Source of the DNA: Methylosinus sp. H3A
GTDB taxonomy: Bacteria > Pseudomonadota > Alphaproteobacteria > Rhizobiales > Beijerinckiaceae
Direction: 5' to 3'
Assembly: GCF_015709455.1 (NCBI RefSeq)
Contig: NZ_JADNQW010000003.1
Span: 124,001-188,000, forward strand
Length of the DNA: 64,000 nt
This document shows positions 36,062 through 44,181 of this stretch, piece after piece. How positions within the stretch are numbered: the first letter of the stretch is position 1; each line of letters opens with the position of its first letter. Made by a program: the position numbers and the translations under genes. The notes under the pieces were generated by a model that saw only the letters and a list, made by a program, of their open reading frames with translations, did no database searches and was not told where the DNA came from.

Positions 36062-38379
36062 TATGGGGAAGCCTCCACTCGCCGCCGGGGCGCCAGCTGT
36101 TGCGCCGCCTCGGCGTCCGCCGCGATCATCGACGTGACCGCTGCCAAATCCGCTCGCAGCTTCTCCCGATTTTCCCGGCTGGGCAACGTCCCCTCGGTCT
36201 CCTTCGCCGCCGCCTCGATCTTGCCGAGCAGCGTCGCGGCGCGCTCCCGGGCCGCGGCCTCGTCCTCGCCGATCGCAGCCTCGATCTCGACGATTTTTTC
36301 GTACAGCGCTTTGTCGAAAGGTTCAGCGGGCCGATCGCCGCCCGACGCCTCTCCTTCCGTTCCATGCACCGCCGATTCGAGCATGAGAAGAAGGCGCGTC
36401 GCCGCGCCCTTCCTTCCCTCATACGGGGTAAAGGGAACCTCGCCCGCGGCGCGGATCGCCGCTTCGACGCAGGCGTCTCGATCGCCTCCATTCGCCTTCG
36501 CGTCGCGAAAGGCTTCGTATATCGCCCTCAGCGTCGGCTCCATGGGCTCGCGGCCCCCGGCGGCGACGATCCCATTTTCGATATTGGTCGCGATTTCGTG
36601 GACGGCGTCGAGCCTCGCCTCCAGCTCGGCGCGGGCGGGCGGCGCGAGAGACAGGCGTCTGACGAGGGGCTTCGGCCCGGACTTGTCGACATTCGCGTGA
36701 AAAACCTTCGCGTAGATGCGGCGGCCGCCGAACAGCATGATCGCCTCGCCCTCGATGAGGCTCTGCAGGTCTCGCCAATTGACGCGAGACACCTGACGAA
36801 CGTCGGCCTGGCGCGTGTCGTGATAGACGCCGATATCGCCGCCGCGAAAGCTCGTCGCCTGCGCCACATCCGTCTTGCCCGACGTCTCCTCGATCCATTC
36901 GCGCGTGCGATTGGCGTCCTGCTGGCGCATCGCCGCGGTCAGATTGGCGTTGCCGAGCAGCGTGTAGGTCTTCTCGCCGAGCCGCGCGAAGATCCCCGAG
37001 ACCTCCTGAAAGCCGAGCCAGAAGGCGATGTTGAGGCTGCGGCCCTGCGCCATCATCCGGTCGAGATCGCTCGTCGCGTAATAGGCGAGCTCGTCCAACA
37101 CGATATGATAGGGAGCCTCCATTCCGAGCTTCTCCTTCGGCATGCCGAGCATTTGCGCCATCATGCCGCGCAGCGACGTCACCACGATCTTGCCGAGCCC
37201 GGCCAATGTGTCGGAGGAGTTCTCCAGCGCAGGCAGAGAGACGACCAGAATGCGCCGGTTCAAGACCACGTCGCGCATGTCGATGTCGCCCTGCTCGATC
37301 TTGAATATGTGCCCAAGCGAAACGCCGAGCTGGGTGAACATCTCGGTGAAGTAGAACCGCGCATAGCCATGCTGCTTGGATGGATCGTCGGACTTTTGCT
37401 TGTTGTAGTCGAGGTCCGTGTCATAGCCGGGCAGCTCGCCGAGATAGGCGAGCAGCGGATAGACGACGTCCTGTGGGAGGTCGAGAGCAATGTCCTTCGT
37501 CTTGCCGGTCGCGGGGTCGCGCAATTCATAGAGACCCTTGACGGCGAGCTTCCAGATCACGCGCAGCTCGAGCGCGTCGCGGATCTTCTCGATGTCGATC
37601 GGAACGCCGGCGTGATCTCTGATCCAAGTCAGAACGGGGATCACCGCCCCGATCAAGGCGACCGCGCGGCTGCGGAAGACGCCGTTTGAATCATTGGCGG
37701 CCTGCTCGCCGAGCTGGCTGACCACCATCTCGCGGATCGCGTCGGCGTTGCCCGTGGCGAAGGGATTGAAGCTGTTGCTCTCTTTGCTGCCGCTCGCGAC
37801 CAGCAGATTGAGATGCAGCACATCGTCCTCGCGGCCGAATCGCCGCGCGAGCGCCATCACCTCGCCGAACAACGTGTGGTCGGCCTTGCCGTCGACGAGA
37901 ACGAAGCCGCTCGCATGGGTCAGCGCATTGGAGACGAAGCCCAAAATCGCGGTCGTCTTGCCGGCGCCGGTCGTTCCTGGAATGGTCGCATGTTGCCGGC
38001 CGTCCTCGGCGGTGATCCACAATTCCCGGCCGGAGACGTCGCGGCCGAGATAGATGATGCCGGCCGCCATGCGGGGTGCGCGGTTCTTCGGATCGGGATA
38101 GTTCCAGTCCGCGACGGCGGCGCTCTTGGGAAGCCGCATCGGCAACTCGACGCGTCGCGTCAGGACGAGGGCCGCGTAGCCGATCGCCGCGGGGACGATG
38201 AGATCGACCGACGCGGGCTCGAGCAGCATGAGCCCGGCCCCGACGCTGAGCATGGCGCCGGAAAACTCGCTCATCAGCGAGCCCCAGACACGTGTCGACA
38301 TCGGCCGCAGATCGCGCAGCGCTTGCGCGCCGGACCGCTCGAACCGCTCCTGCGGCCCCGAAATCTCGCGTGGGATCAT
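36061..38379 (-). CDS. dotL: Type IVB coupling ATPase DotL/IcmO (TrbC-like)
   Basis: A 772-aa protein, close to Legionella DotL in length (about 783). Two hydrophobic stretches lie in residues 40-75, then GTTGAGKTT (Walker A, 135-143), FVLVDGKADHTLFGEVMALA, VVLNRRILVVSLPALE and HIVLDELAYYATSDLDRMMA (Walker B and sensor). It docks substrates at the inner membrane and feeds them to the channel: DNA with relaxase in conjugation, and effectors in Legionella. Its C-terminal 150 residues are Ala/Glu-rich helices, the region that in Legionella binds DotN and IcmS/IcmW. The other coupling subunits dotM, dotN and icmS-like are in the same leftward cluster. Confidence 0.92.
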   Translation of the reverse strand: MIPREISGPQERFERSGAQALRDLRPMSTRVWGSLMSEFSGAMLSVGAGLMLLEPASVDLIVPAAIGYAALVLTRRVELPMRLPKSAAVADWNYPDPKNRAPRMAAGIIYLGRDVSGRELWITAEDGRQHATIPGTTGAGKTTAILGFVSNALTHASGFVLVDGKADHTLFGEVMALARRFGREDDVLHLNLLVASGSKESNSFNPFATGNADAIREMVVSQLGEQAANDSNGVFRSRAVALIGAVIPVLTWIRDHAGVPIDIEKIRDALELRVIWKLAVKGLYELRDPATGKTKDIALDLPQDVVYPLLAYLGELPGYDTDLDYNKQKSDDPSKQHGYARFYFTEMFTQLGVSLGHIFKIEQGDIDMRDVVLNRRILVVSLPALENSSDTLAGLGKIVVTSLRGMMAQMLGMPKEKLGMEAPYHIVLDELAYYATSDLDRMMAQGRSLNIAFWLGFQEVSGIFARLGEKTYTLLGNANLTAAMRQQDANRTREWIEETSGKTDVAQATSFRGGDIGVYHDTRQADVRQVSRVNWRDLQSLIEGEAIMLFGGRRIYAKVFHANVDKSGPKPLVRRLSLAPPARAELEARLDAVHEIATNIENGIVAAGGREPMEPTLRAIYEAFRDAKANGGDRDACVEAAIRAAGEVPFTPYEGRKGAATRLLLMLESAVHGTEGEASGGDRPAEPFDKALYEKIVEIEAAIGEDEAAARERAATLLGKIEAAAKETEGTLPSRENREKLRADLAAVTSMIAADAEAAQQLAPRRRVEASP

Positions 38380-38407
38380 AGTGCTCCCCGCGCCGCCGGC
38401 GCTCGCA

Positions 38408-38848
38408 TCATTGCTGCAGGCCGAAGGCGGCAGGACCCGATTGGCTCGCGCCGGCCGGGGTTCCCGGCGCGGGCGTGATCTGCGGGGGCCGCTGCAGGTC
38501 GCGAGCGAGCGTTTCGGGCAATGAAGTGGGCGACGCCGTCGCGGCGGACCCTTGAGAAACCGCCGCCTGGTTCACGCCGAAATCTTTTTGCTGAGACGAA
38601 ACGCTTCCCGCCCGAAAGCCCACATAGCCGACGGCCGACACGCCGAAACCCACGAGGAGCGTCGTGAGCAATGATCGTCTCGTCGGCGCGGCGGAAACGT
38701 TACGACGTTCGCTCTCCGTGACGATGGGCTCTCGCTGGCCGGCCGCGGTCGCGACGATCGGCCCGTCCAGATGCACATGAACGTCGATATGAATATGCGG
38801 CGGCTCGTGAGCGACCTTGATCGTATCGGTAGAAACCTCGTCCATCAT
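38408..38848 (-). CDS. Hypothetical single-pass membrane protein in the dot/icm cluster
   Basis: A 146-aa protein, unknown family. The N-terminal part is His-rich (HEPPHIHIDVHVHLDG), followed by one transmembrane helix (SLLTTLLVGFGVSAVGYVGF) after an RR pair, and a Ser/Pro/Ala/Gln-rich tail that would lie in the periplasm. It sits between dotM and dotL on the same strand with short gaps, so it is part of the operon. The alternating His residues could bind metal. Confidence 0.6.
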   Translation of the reverse strand: MMDEVSTDTIKVAHEPPHIHIDVHVHLDGPIVATAAGQREPIVTESERRNVSAAPTRRSLLTTLLVGFGVSAVGYVGFRAGSVSSQQKDFGVNQAAVSQGSAATASPTSLPETLARDLQRPPQITPAPGTPAGASQSGPAAFGLQQ

Positions 38849-38908
38849 GATCTCCTATTTTTGTCGAGAGCCGATGTTCGTGCCGAGCCGCGCGAATGAG
38901 AAGGCGCA

Positions 38909-40045
38909 TCAGACCTTCCGAACCGCCGCGAGCGCATTGTCGATCGAGGCGCCGCGCAAGGGCGCGCCCGCGATCAATTCGGCCGCCCAATGGTCGCGCG
39001 CCCCGATCGCTTCGACGAGCGGCGTCGCGTGGAGAAGAGGGTCGAACATGTCCGCCGGGTAGCCCAATGAGTGCAGCGCGTACCAGAGCCGCCGATCGAC
39101 GAGCTTCAGGAAGTTGAACTGCGCCGGCGGCAGAACGCCGCCTTCCGCCCGCGCGGCGAGGAGAACGCTCATAGTCGCGGGGGTGGTGAAGCCATGCGCC
39201 GCCATCGTCTTGACCAGTGGCTGGCGCAAATCTCGTTCGCCCAACCATTGATCCGCGCGCTCGATCAGGGCGGTCGGAAAAAGGAGCGCGCGATCGGGAC
39301 CTGTTCGGCCTTCCTTGCCGATCGGCCCCAGCGCCGACGAGAGATCGCCCAGATAGCGCTGCGCTTCGTCGCGGCGCTGCGCCCGATGCAGCGAAAACGC
39401 CGCCAGGATGCAACGGACATGCGGCGCCGCGTCTCCCGGCTTGCCGCGGACCGAGCCGAGCTGACGCATGAGCTCGGCCCGCGCCGCGGCCTCATTGAAA
39501 GCGCCCTTGTCGTCTGTCGCCCAGCGCCCGATCCATTCGGCGCGGGTCAACGCCCGATCGGCGGGACGCGGCTTGCCCGGCTCGACATCGACGAGCCCCA
39601 GCCGTCTGCGCACGAAGGCGGCCGGCGTCCGAAACGATCGCAGCTGCTCGCGCATCAAAGCTTCGAGATCGAGCGGCCGGGAAAAGCGCTTCGCCCCGGC
39701 GCGGCTGGCGCAAACGGTGGCGAGAGCCAGAACGACGCCGATCGAGGGCAGGAGAAAGAAGCGCCCGACCTCGCGGGCGAGGCGCAGCAGCTGCGGAAAT
39801 TTCACCGTCGCGGGATTTGTCGCGAGAAGCTGGGCGTCGGCGACGTCGTAGCGATCCGTGAACAGATGGATAAATGTCATCTGGCCGTGCAGGCCCTGCA
39901 TGACGATCGCGCTGATCGCCGCGTGCTGCTCCTCCCAGAGATACCAGCCGCCGAAGCCGACGCCGACGATGAAGACGGCGACGCTCATCAAAAAGGCGGC
40001 GCCGTCGCTCACATTGCCCTGTGACGAGTGCGAAACCGACATCAC
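38909..40045 (-). CDS. dotM: Type IVB coupling-complex protein DotM/IcmP (TrbA-like)
   Basis: A 378-aa protein, the same size as Legionella DotM. Two transmembrane helices (FLMSVAVFIVGVGFGGWYLW and FFLLPSIGVVLALATVCA) flank a short periplasmic stretch. The cytosolic part has LDLEALMREQLRSFRTPAAF, then GAFNEAAARAELMRQLGS and LVKTMAAHGFTTPATMSVL, with LWYALHSLGYPADMFDPL near the end, all features of the DotM/TrbA family. DotM binds DotL and in Legionella recognises acidic effector tails. It overlaps the transglycosylase gene by four bases. Confidence 0.9.
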   Translation of the reverse strand: MMSVSHSSQGNVSDGAAFLMSVAVFIVGVGFGGWYLWEEQHAAISAIVMQGLHGQMTFIHLFTDRYDVADAQLLATNPATVKFPQLLRLAREVGRFFLLPSIGVVLALATVCASRAGAKRFSRPLDLEALMREQLRSFRTPAAFVRRRLGLVDVEPGKPRPADRALTRAEWIGRWATDDKGAFNEAAARAELMRQLGSVRGKPGDAAPHVRCILAAFSLHRAQRRDEAQRYLGDLSSALGPIGKEGRTGPDRALLFPTALIERADQWLGERDLRQPLVKTMAAHGFTTPATMSVLLAARAEGGVLPPAQFNFLKLVDRRLWYALHSLGYPADMFDPLLHATPLVEAIGARDHWAAELIAGAPLRGASIDNALAAVRKV

Positions 40046-40575
40046 CTCGCTCCAACGGTGACGGCGCCTTTGTCGGCCGAGGCAATCTCGCCGGCGGCCT
40101 GCCGCTGCAGACGCCGGCCCTGCGCCAGGACCAGGCGGCGATAGGTGGCCTTGTGTCGTTCATTGTGCGAATGATAGAGCCCGATCCCTTCCCAGAGATC
40201 GCCATCCGCCTCGTCGAGCGCCTGCCGCAGGATCCACGCCCCGCCTTCGACATTGGCGCAGAATTCGTCGCGAAGAGCGCGATAGGTCGCCTCTCGCGAC
40301 GCGCGCCAATGTTCCGCGAGCTTCGGCACCCAAATCTGGTTCACCTGCATCGGTCCGATGTCGACAGTGTCGTTGGTGTTCTGGCTCACTTTTCCGAGCC
40401 GCCCATTCTCGACATTCAGAAGGATCAAGAGAATCTCGGCGGGGATCGAATGCGTCTTCGAGGCCGCGTCGATGCACTCCTTGACGTAGGCGCCTTTCGC
40501 CAGATCATCGGCGGCACGCGCCGGTCCGCTGATCGCGACCATGGAGCTAGCGAGAATTGCGAAAAACCGTCTCAT
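40042..40575 (-). CDS. Lytic transglycosylase (VirB1-like)
   Basis: A 177-aa protein started at ATG 40575, which gives a signal peptide (MRRFFAILASSMVAISGPAR, then AA). The SLT core has IPAEILLILLNVENGRLG (catalytic Glu about 56), followed by DIGPMQVNQIWVPKLAEHW and LYHSHNERHKATYRRLVLA. It would open peptidoglycan locally so that the secretion channel can cross the wall. Its start overlaps the stop of the IcmS-like gene and its stop overlaps the dotM start, so it is firmly within the operon. Confidence 0.9.
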   Translation of the reverse strand: MRRFFAILASSMVAISGPARAADDLAKGAYVKECIDAASKTHSIPAEILLILLNVENGRLGKVSQNTNDTVDIGPMQVNQIWVPKLAEHWRASREATYRALRDEFCANVEGGAWILRQALDEADGDLWEGIGLYHSHNERHKATYRRLVLAQGRRLQRQAAGEIASADKGAVTVGAR

Positions 40576-40970
40576 TGCCGCTGTTCCTTCCCTCGCTGGT
40601 CGGCCTCGAAGCGTTCGTTCGACGCCGACCAGACGTCGCCGAGCTTCTCCACCTCGACCCCGTTCGGCCCGCAGGCCTGCGATATCGCCTCCATCGTCGC
40701 CAACATCGCCATTGTGAAGGATCCGGCGTCGATCACGGCGAGGCGATAGCCGAGGAGAGCCCCTTCGTCGGGCTGCGTCGTAAGTCCGAAGCCCTCGCCC
40801 TTGACCTCGCGCCACAAGGCTTCGCCCGTCAGCAGGAACAGCGGCAGCAATCCATCCGCCGCGGCTGCGCTGTCGAATGGTACGGTCACGCCCTCGAACA
40901 GCACCGGCTGCCCGCCTTTACGTAGAAGCTTCTCGAGCACAGCCTCGACATCCCCTATATCCAGGATCAT
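40572..40970 (-). CDS. IcmS-like type IVB secretion chaperone (tentative)
   Basis: A 132-aa soluble acidic protein started at ATG 40970, overlapping the icmT stop by four bases. It has no signal peptide or membrane helix. It lies directly after icmT, the icmS position in Legionella icmTS. As I remember Legionella IcmS, its middle reads G-L-L-P, then G-L-G-A-T, then E-G-A-L-L-G; this protein has GLLP at 40-43, EGFGL at 59-63 and EGALLGYR at 69-76, with matching spacing. In Legionella IcmS pairs with IcmW on DotL and delivers effectors. The tail (NERFEADQRGKEQRQ) is extra. The assignment needs a profile search, since it relies on memory of the sequence plus synteny. Confidence 0.55.
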   Translation of the reverse strand: MILDIGDVEAVLEKLLRKGGQPVLFEGVTVPFDSAAAADGLLPLFLLTGEALWREVKGEGFGLTTQPDEGALLGYRLAVIDAGSFTMAMLATMEAISQACGPNGVEVEKLGDVWSASNERFEADQRGKEQRQ

Positions 40971-41215
40971 GCCGCCCTCCTGCGCTTCCAGGTCGGAACG
41001 GCGGTTCGGATCGGCCCGATCAGCATGCGCCGCAGCAGCCGCAAGACCGACGAAACCGTGAGGCCCGCCCAGCTGACGACAATGAAAAAGGTCATGCCGC
41101 CGATCGCTATGTAGAAAGTGAGCCAGCTCCAATAGACGACGAAGACCAGCAGGGGCAGGCAGGCTCGCCCGTCCAGAAACAATATCCGCGTCGGCAGAGC
41201 GGTGTTCCGCCACAT
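40967..41215 (-). CDS. icmT: IcmT/TraK-like inner-membrane protein
   Basis: An 82-aa protein (Legionella IcmT is 86 aa) started at ATG 41215, which overlaps the dotB stop (TGATG). The sequence WRNTALPTRILFLDGRACLP is a strong IcmT/TraK start. It is followed by two closely spaced hydrophobic segments (LLVFVVYWSWLTFYIAIGG and MTFFIVVSWAGLTVSSVL) and a basic end. It is a small inner-membrane component of type IVB systems. Confidence 0.88.
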   Translation of the reverse strand: MWRNTALPTRILFLDGRACLPLLVFVVYWSWLTFYIAIGGMTFFIVVSWAGLTVSSVLRLLRRMLIGPIRTAVPTWKRRRAA

Positions 41216-42372
41216 CAGCCTTCCTCCCTCAATTCGCGGGCCGCCGTTTCCTCGCTGATGCGGCCATCCTGCAAGGCCTTGTCGATCGCCTGCGCAAAAG
41301 ACTGTCCCTGCTCCTCGATGGCGCGGCGCGTCAGGCCCGGCCATTGCGCCGGATCCGTTTCCAGAAAGCGAGTGCGCAGCTTTCGATCGAACGCCAGGAA
41401 CTCTCGCAGCGCCGTGCGCTTCCCGTCCAGGGACCGCGTCAGCCTCTGATTGACGACGAGCCGCAGCGATTGCGCGACGGCGCTGATCAAATTCTCGCGC
41501 TCGGCCAATGGGCAGAGGCTCGCGATGCGCTGCATCGTCAGCGCGACGTCATTGGCATGGATCGTCGTGGTCAGAGCATGGCCGGAGATCGCCGCCTGAA
41601 TGGCCGCGCTCATCGTCACCGAATCGCGGCACTCACCGACGATGATGTCTGTCGGCTCGCGTCGCATGCAGCCACGAATGAACTGTTCGAAAGTCGGAAG
41701 ATCGCGGGGAATCTCGCTCTGATTGATCGTCGAGTTCGGGCTCTTGACGCGATCGAGCAAAAACTCGACCGGGGCGGCTCCTTCGATTATGTCATAGTGC
41801 CCGTTCGGGTCGAAAAGTTTGGCGACCGTCATACCGGCGATCAGCGTGGACTTTCCCGAGCCCGTGCCGCCCGACACGATGACCATGCCGTTTCGCGGGC
41901 GGAACGCCTCCATGATGCCGGGCTCGACGAGCTGCACCTCCAGGGATGGCGGCAATCCGGGGATCGGACGCAGCACGATATTGACGGACCTCCGGCTGCC
42001 GCGCGTCGACGTGACGTTGAGCCGGTAGCGAAGCCGCTCGGTGCGGCTCAAGGCGATCTCATAGGTCGTATCGAGCTCGCCGCCGCCCTGCATATGCGCC
42101 ATGCCGTCGGCGCCATAGAGATGATTGACGATCTGTGCGATCTCCGCCTCATCGACCGTCGTGTCGCCGACCCTGCGATTGCGGCTGTAGATCCTCAGCC
42201 GAGGGCAGTGCCCCGTCTGAAACGAGACTTTCGACGCTCCCGAGCGATAGGCCCAGGTGAGCAGTGAATCCAAGCCGGGCGCGCTCTTTCTCGGGTCCGC
42301 CACCCAGGAAAGACCGGCGCTATCCCACGTTTCATCAGCCGACGCGTCCGTCGCTAAATCATGAAGCGTCAC
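41215..42372 (-). CDS. dotB: Type IVB secretion ATPase DotB (TraJ-like)
   Basis: A 385-aa VirB11-like ATPase (Legionella DotB is 377 aa). I chose the GTG at 42372, which follows a GGGAGG ribosome site; the frame stays open upstream only as a shadow over dotC. Key motifs are GGTGSGKST (168-176), YDIIEGAAPVEFLLDRVKS (Asp box), RREPTDIIVGECRDSVTMS (Walker B) and SGHALTTTIHANDVALTMQR (His box). It forms a hexamer that docks on DotO and powers assembly or transport. It is coupled to icmT. Confidence 0.92.
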   Translation of the reverse strand: MTLHDLATDASADETWDSAGLSWVADPRKSAPGLDSLLTWAYRSGASKVSFQTGHCPRLRIYSRNRRVGDTTVDEAEIAQIVNHLYGADGMAHMQGGGELDTTYEIALSRTERLRYRLNVTSTRGSRRSVNIVLRPIPGLPPSLEVQLVEPGIMEAFRPRNGMVIVSGGTGSGKSTLIAGMTVAKLFDPNGHYDIIEGAAPVEFLLDRVKSPNSTINQSEIPRDLPTFEQFIRGCMRREPTDIIVGECRDSVTMSAAIQAAISGHALTTTIHANDVALTMQRIASLCPLAERENLISAVAQSLRLVVNQRLTRSLDGKRTALREFLAFDRKLRTRFLETDPAQWPGLTRRAIEEQGQSFAQAIDKALQDGRISEETAARELREEG

Positions 42373-42424
42373 GTCTCTCCCTCCCCGAGTGCGCGGTGTT
42401 CGTCGAGCTGCTCTCATCCCGCTC

Positions 42425-43384
42425 TCACCTCGGGCAGGGGCCGTGGCGCTTGGACGCCCAGCGCCGCGCATCGGCCTGCAGGCCGGGCTGACCGGTAATG
42501 CGGACGATCCGATCGCCGGCGCGCAGCTCGTCGCGGCCGCCGTTGACGACGCTATTCTGGAAGGCGACCTTCGGATGCTCGACCAGTCCAGCGCGCAGCA
42601 GCACCCGGTACCGCGCCATGCCGACGATATCGCGCTGCAAGCGACCGAGGTCGGACAGGAATATTTCGACCGCCTGCTTCTCGCCCTGCGCCCACCCTTC
42701 GGCGACCCATTTGTTCCAATAGGCGGCTTCCTGCTCGGTGCGTGGAAGCACGGCGTCATGGGGCCGCGTCGGCGCTTTCCAATTGCGCACGAGATAGGCG
42801 CGCCAATTCGGCGGGGCGGAGGCGAGCTGCGCTTCGCGCGTAATCTGATAGACGCAGTCCGTCTCCCGGGCGACCTGCGCATTCTCGCCGAGCGCGAAGG
42901 CGAGCTGTCCCTGGGTCACGACTGGCGGGCGCAGCAGGGTCCGGCCGCCGCCGAGCGGCAGCACCACGGAGCCGAAATCATAGCTCTTGTCGAGCGTCGG
43001 CTCATAGCGCCGCAGCATATCGTTGATCGCGAAAGATCGCGCCGCCAGGCCGCCTTGCGCCCCGAAGCTCAGCGCCGCCTGATACAGCGTGTCCTCTCGT
43101 CCCGGCTCCAGCCCGAGCCCAGGATCGCCCCGCCCAGCGCGCACCGCCTGCAGCGCCTCGAGGGACGGCGGACGTTCGCCTCCGACGACCGCAGGCTCCT
43201 GCGACGCTCCGGTGATCGGCTTGTTCAGCGGATTGCCGAGAACATGAGCCGCCGCGTCGATCTCCGCGGGCGAAGGAGCCGGAGGGACAGGATAGACCTT
43301 GATCCCTTCGGCGAAAGCCGAGGAAGCGAGAAGGGTCGAGGCCAGGAATGTCGAGACGAGTTTACGGAGCGTGACTTTAGACAT
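42425..43384 (-). CDS. dotC: Outer-membrane-core protein DotC (TraI-like)
   Basis: A 319-aa protein with a signal peptide (LVSTFLASTLLASSAFA) but no lipobox Cys, unlike Legionella DotC. DotC features follow: ALSFGAQGGLAARSFAINDM, LLRPPVVTQGQLAFALGENA, RAYLVRNWKAPTRPHDAVLP and WVAEGWAQGEKQAVEIFLSD. DotC works with DotD to place DotH at the outer membrane. It overlaps dotD by eight bases. Confidence 0.9.
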   Translation of the reverse strand: MSKVTLRKLVSTFLASTLLASSAFAEGIKVYPVPPAPSPAEIDAAAHVLGNPLNKPITGASQEPAVVGGERPPSLEALQAVRAGRGDPGLGLEPGREDTLYQAALSFGAQGGLAARSFAINDMLRRYEPTLDKSYDFGSVVLPLGGGRTLLRPPVVTQGQLAFALGENAQVARETDCVYQITREAQLASAPPNWRAYLVRNWKAPTRPHDAVLPRTEQEAAYWNKWVAEGWAQGEKQAVEIFLSDLGRLQRDIVGMARYRVLLRAGLVEHPKVAFQNSVVNGGRDELRAGDRIVRITGQPGLQADARRWASKRHGPCPR

Positions 43385-43844
43385 GATAGATCACCTCGAT
43401 GCGATGATGCTGCGCATCGACCTGCACGGTCGCGCGGTCTCCCGCGGCGCTGCCGATGGCCTGGAAAATTTCGTAGACGCGCCGGGGGCCGGATTTGATG
43501 CCGATCGACACCGACTGAACATTGAACGCAGAGTCGACGACGACGTCGTATCCGATCTCGCCGGCGAGCTTTTTCACCGCGCCTTCGATCGGTCCTTCCC
43601 ATTCGAAGGCGACGATTTTTTGCAGCTCGGCAGGCACGACGGCAGAGCCTTGACGCGGAGCCGGGCGCATTCGACCGATCTCGCCCATCTCCTTGTCGAC
43701 ATGGTCGACGCTTCGTTGAAGGGCGATCTCCGCATTCGGCATGCCCGCGACGTCGACCGTCGTCGCAACATCATGCGCGCAGCCGCCCAGAATGCTCGAC
43801 GCCAGTAGTAGGACGAGAACGCGACATGGATGGTTGGCGCTCAT
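43377..43844 (-). CDS. dotD: Outer-membrane lipoprotein DotD (TraH-like)
   Basis: A 155-aa protein started at ATG 43844, giving a lipoprotein signal (RVLVLLLASSILGGC, lipobox LGGC). The body has VAFEWEGPIEGAVKKLAGEI and GYDVVVDSAFNVQSVSI, an N0-secretin-like fold as in DotD. The gene precedes dotC with an eight-base overlap, the standard order. It makes the outer-membrane ring with DotC and DotH. Confidence 0.88.
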   Translation of the reverse strand: MSANHPCRVLVLLLASSILGGCAHDVATTVDVAGMPNAEIALQRSVDHVDKEMGEIGRMRPAPRQGSAVVPAELQKIVAFEWEGPIEGAVKKLAGEIGYDVVVDSAFNVQSVSIGIKSGPRRVYEIFQAIGSAAGDRATVQVDAQHHRIEVIYHV

Positions 43845-43870
43845 GTGATCTGCTCCATATTTTTGCGCGA

Positions 43871-44086
43871 TCACGCTATTCGGCGTCGGCGCGAATGACG
43901 ATGAAGTCTCGGCCGCTTGTCTCGACCTTTGATGAGGCGACGAAGTTCGGCCTCTTCGGCGTTCGCGACCGATTCGGCGTTATCGAGATCGAGGGCGCGG
44001 CGATGCTCCATTCGAGCGACGTCGCGCGTCCCCGAGCCGAACATGACGACGCCGTTAGGACGAAGCTGGATGCGAAAGCTGGGCAT
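43871..44086 (-). CDS. Small basic hypothetical protein between dotO and dotD
   Basis: A 71-aa frame from ATG 44086, preceded by GAGGAGCG at a proper distance, with strong third-position G/C bias. It begins PSFRIQLRPNGVVMFGSG and ends in an Arg-rich tail. No family is recognised. Since it has a good ribosome site and fills the only gap between dotO and dotD, it is probably translated. Confidence 0.5.
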   Translation of the reverse strand: MPSFRIQLRPNGVVMFGSGTRDVARMEHRRALDLDNAESVANAEEAELRRLIKGRDKRPRLHRHSRRRRIA

Positions 44087-44181
44087 GGCGACGCTCCTCG
44101 ATCACGAAATCAGGCCGAAACGATTCCCCTGCTCTGCGCGAATTTCAAACGCCCCCGCGGACGAGAGCGAAGAGCTGATAT

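Noticed and set aside
36100..37689. Rightward 529-codon frame opposite dotL
   Set aside because: Antisense shadow rich in Arg and His; dotL motifs are on the other strand.
41215..42882. dotB as a 555-aa protein
   Set aside because: The first 170 codons only mirror dotC in another frame; a GTG with a good ribosome site at 42372 gives the normal DotB length.
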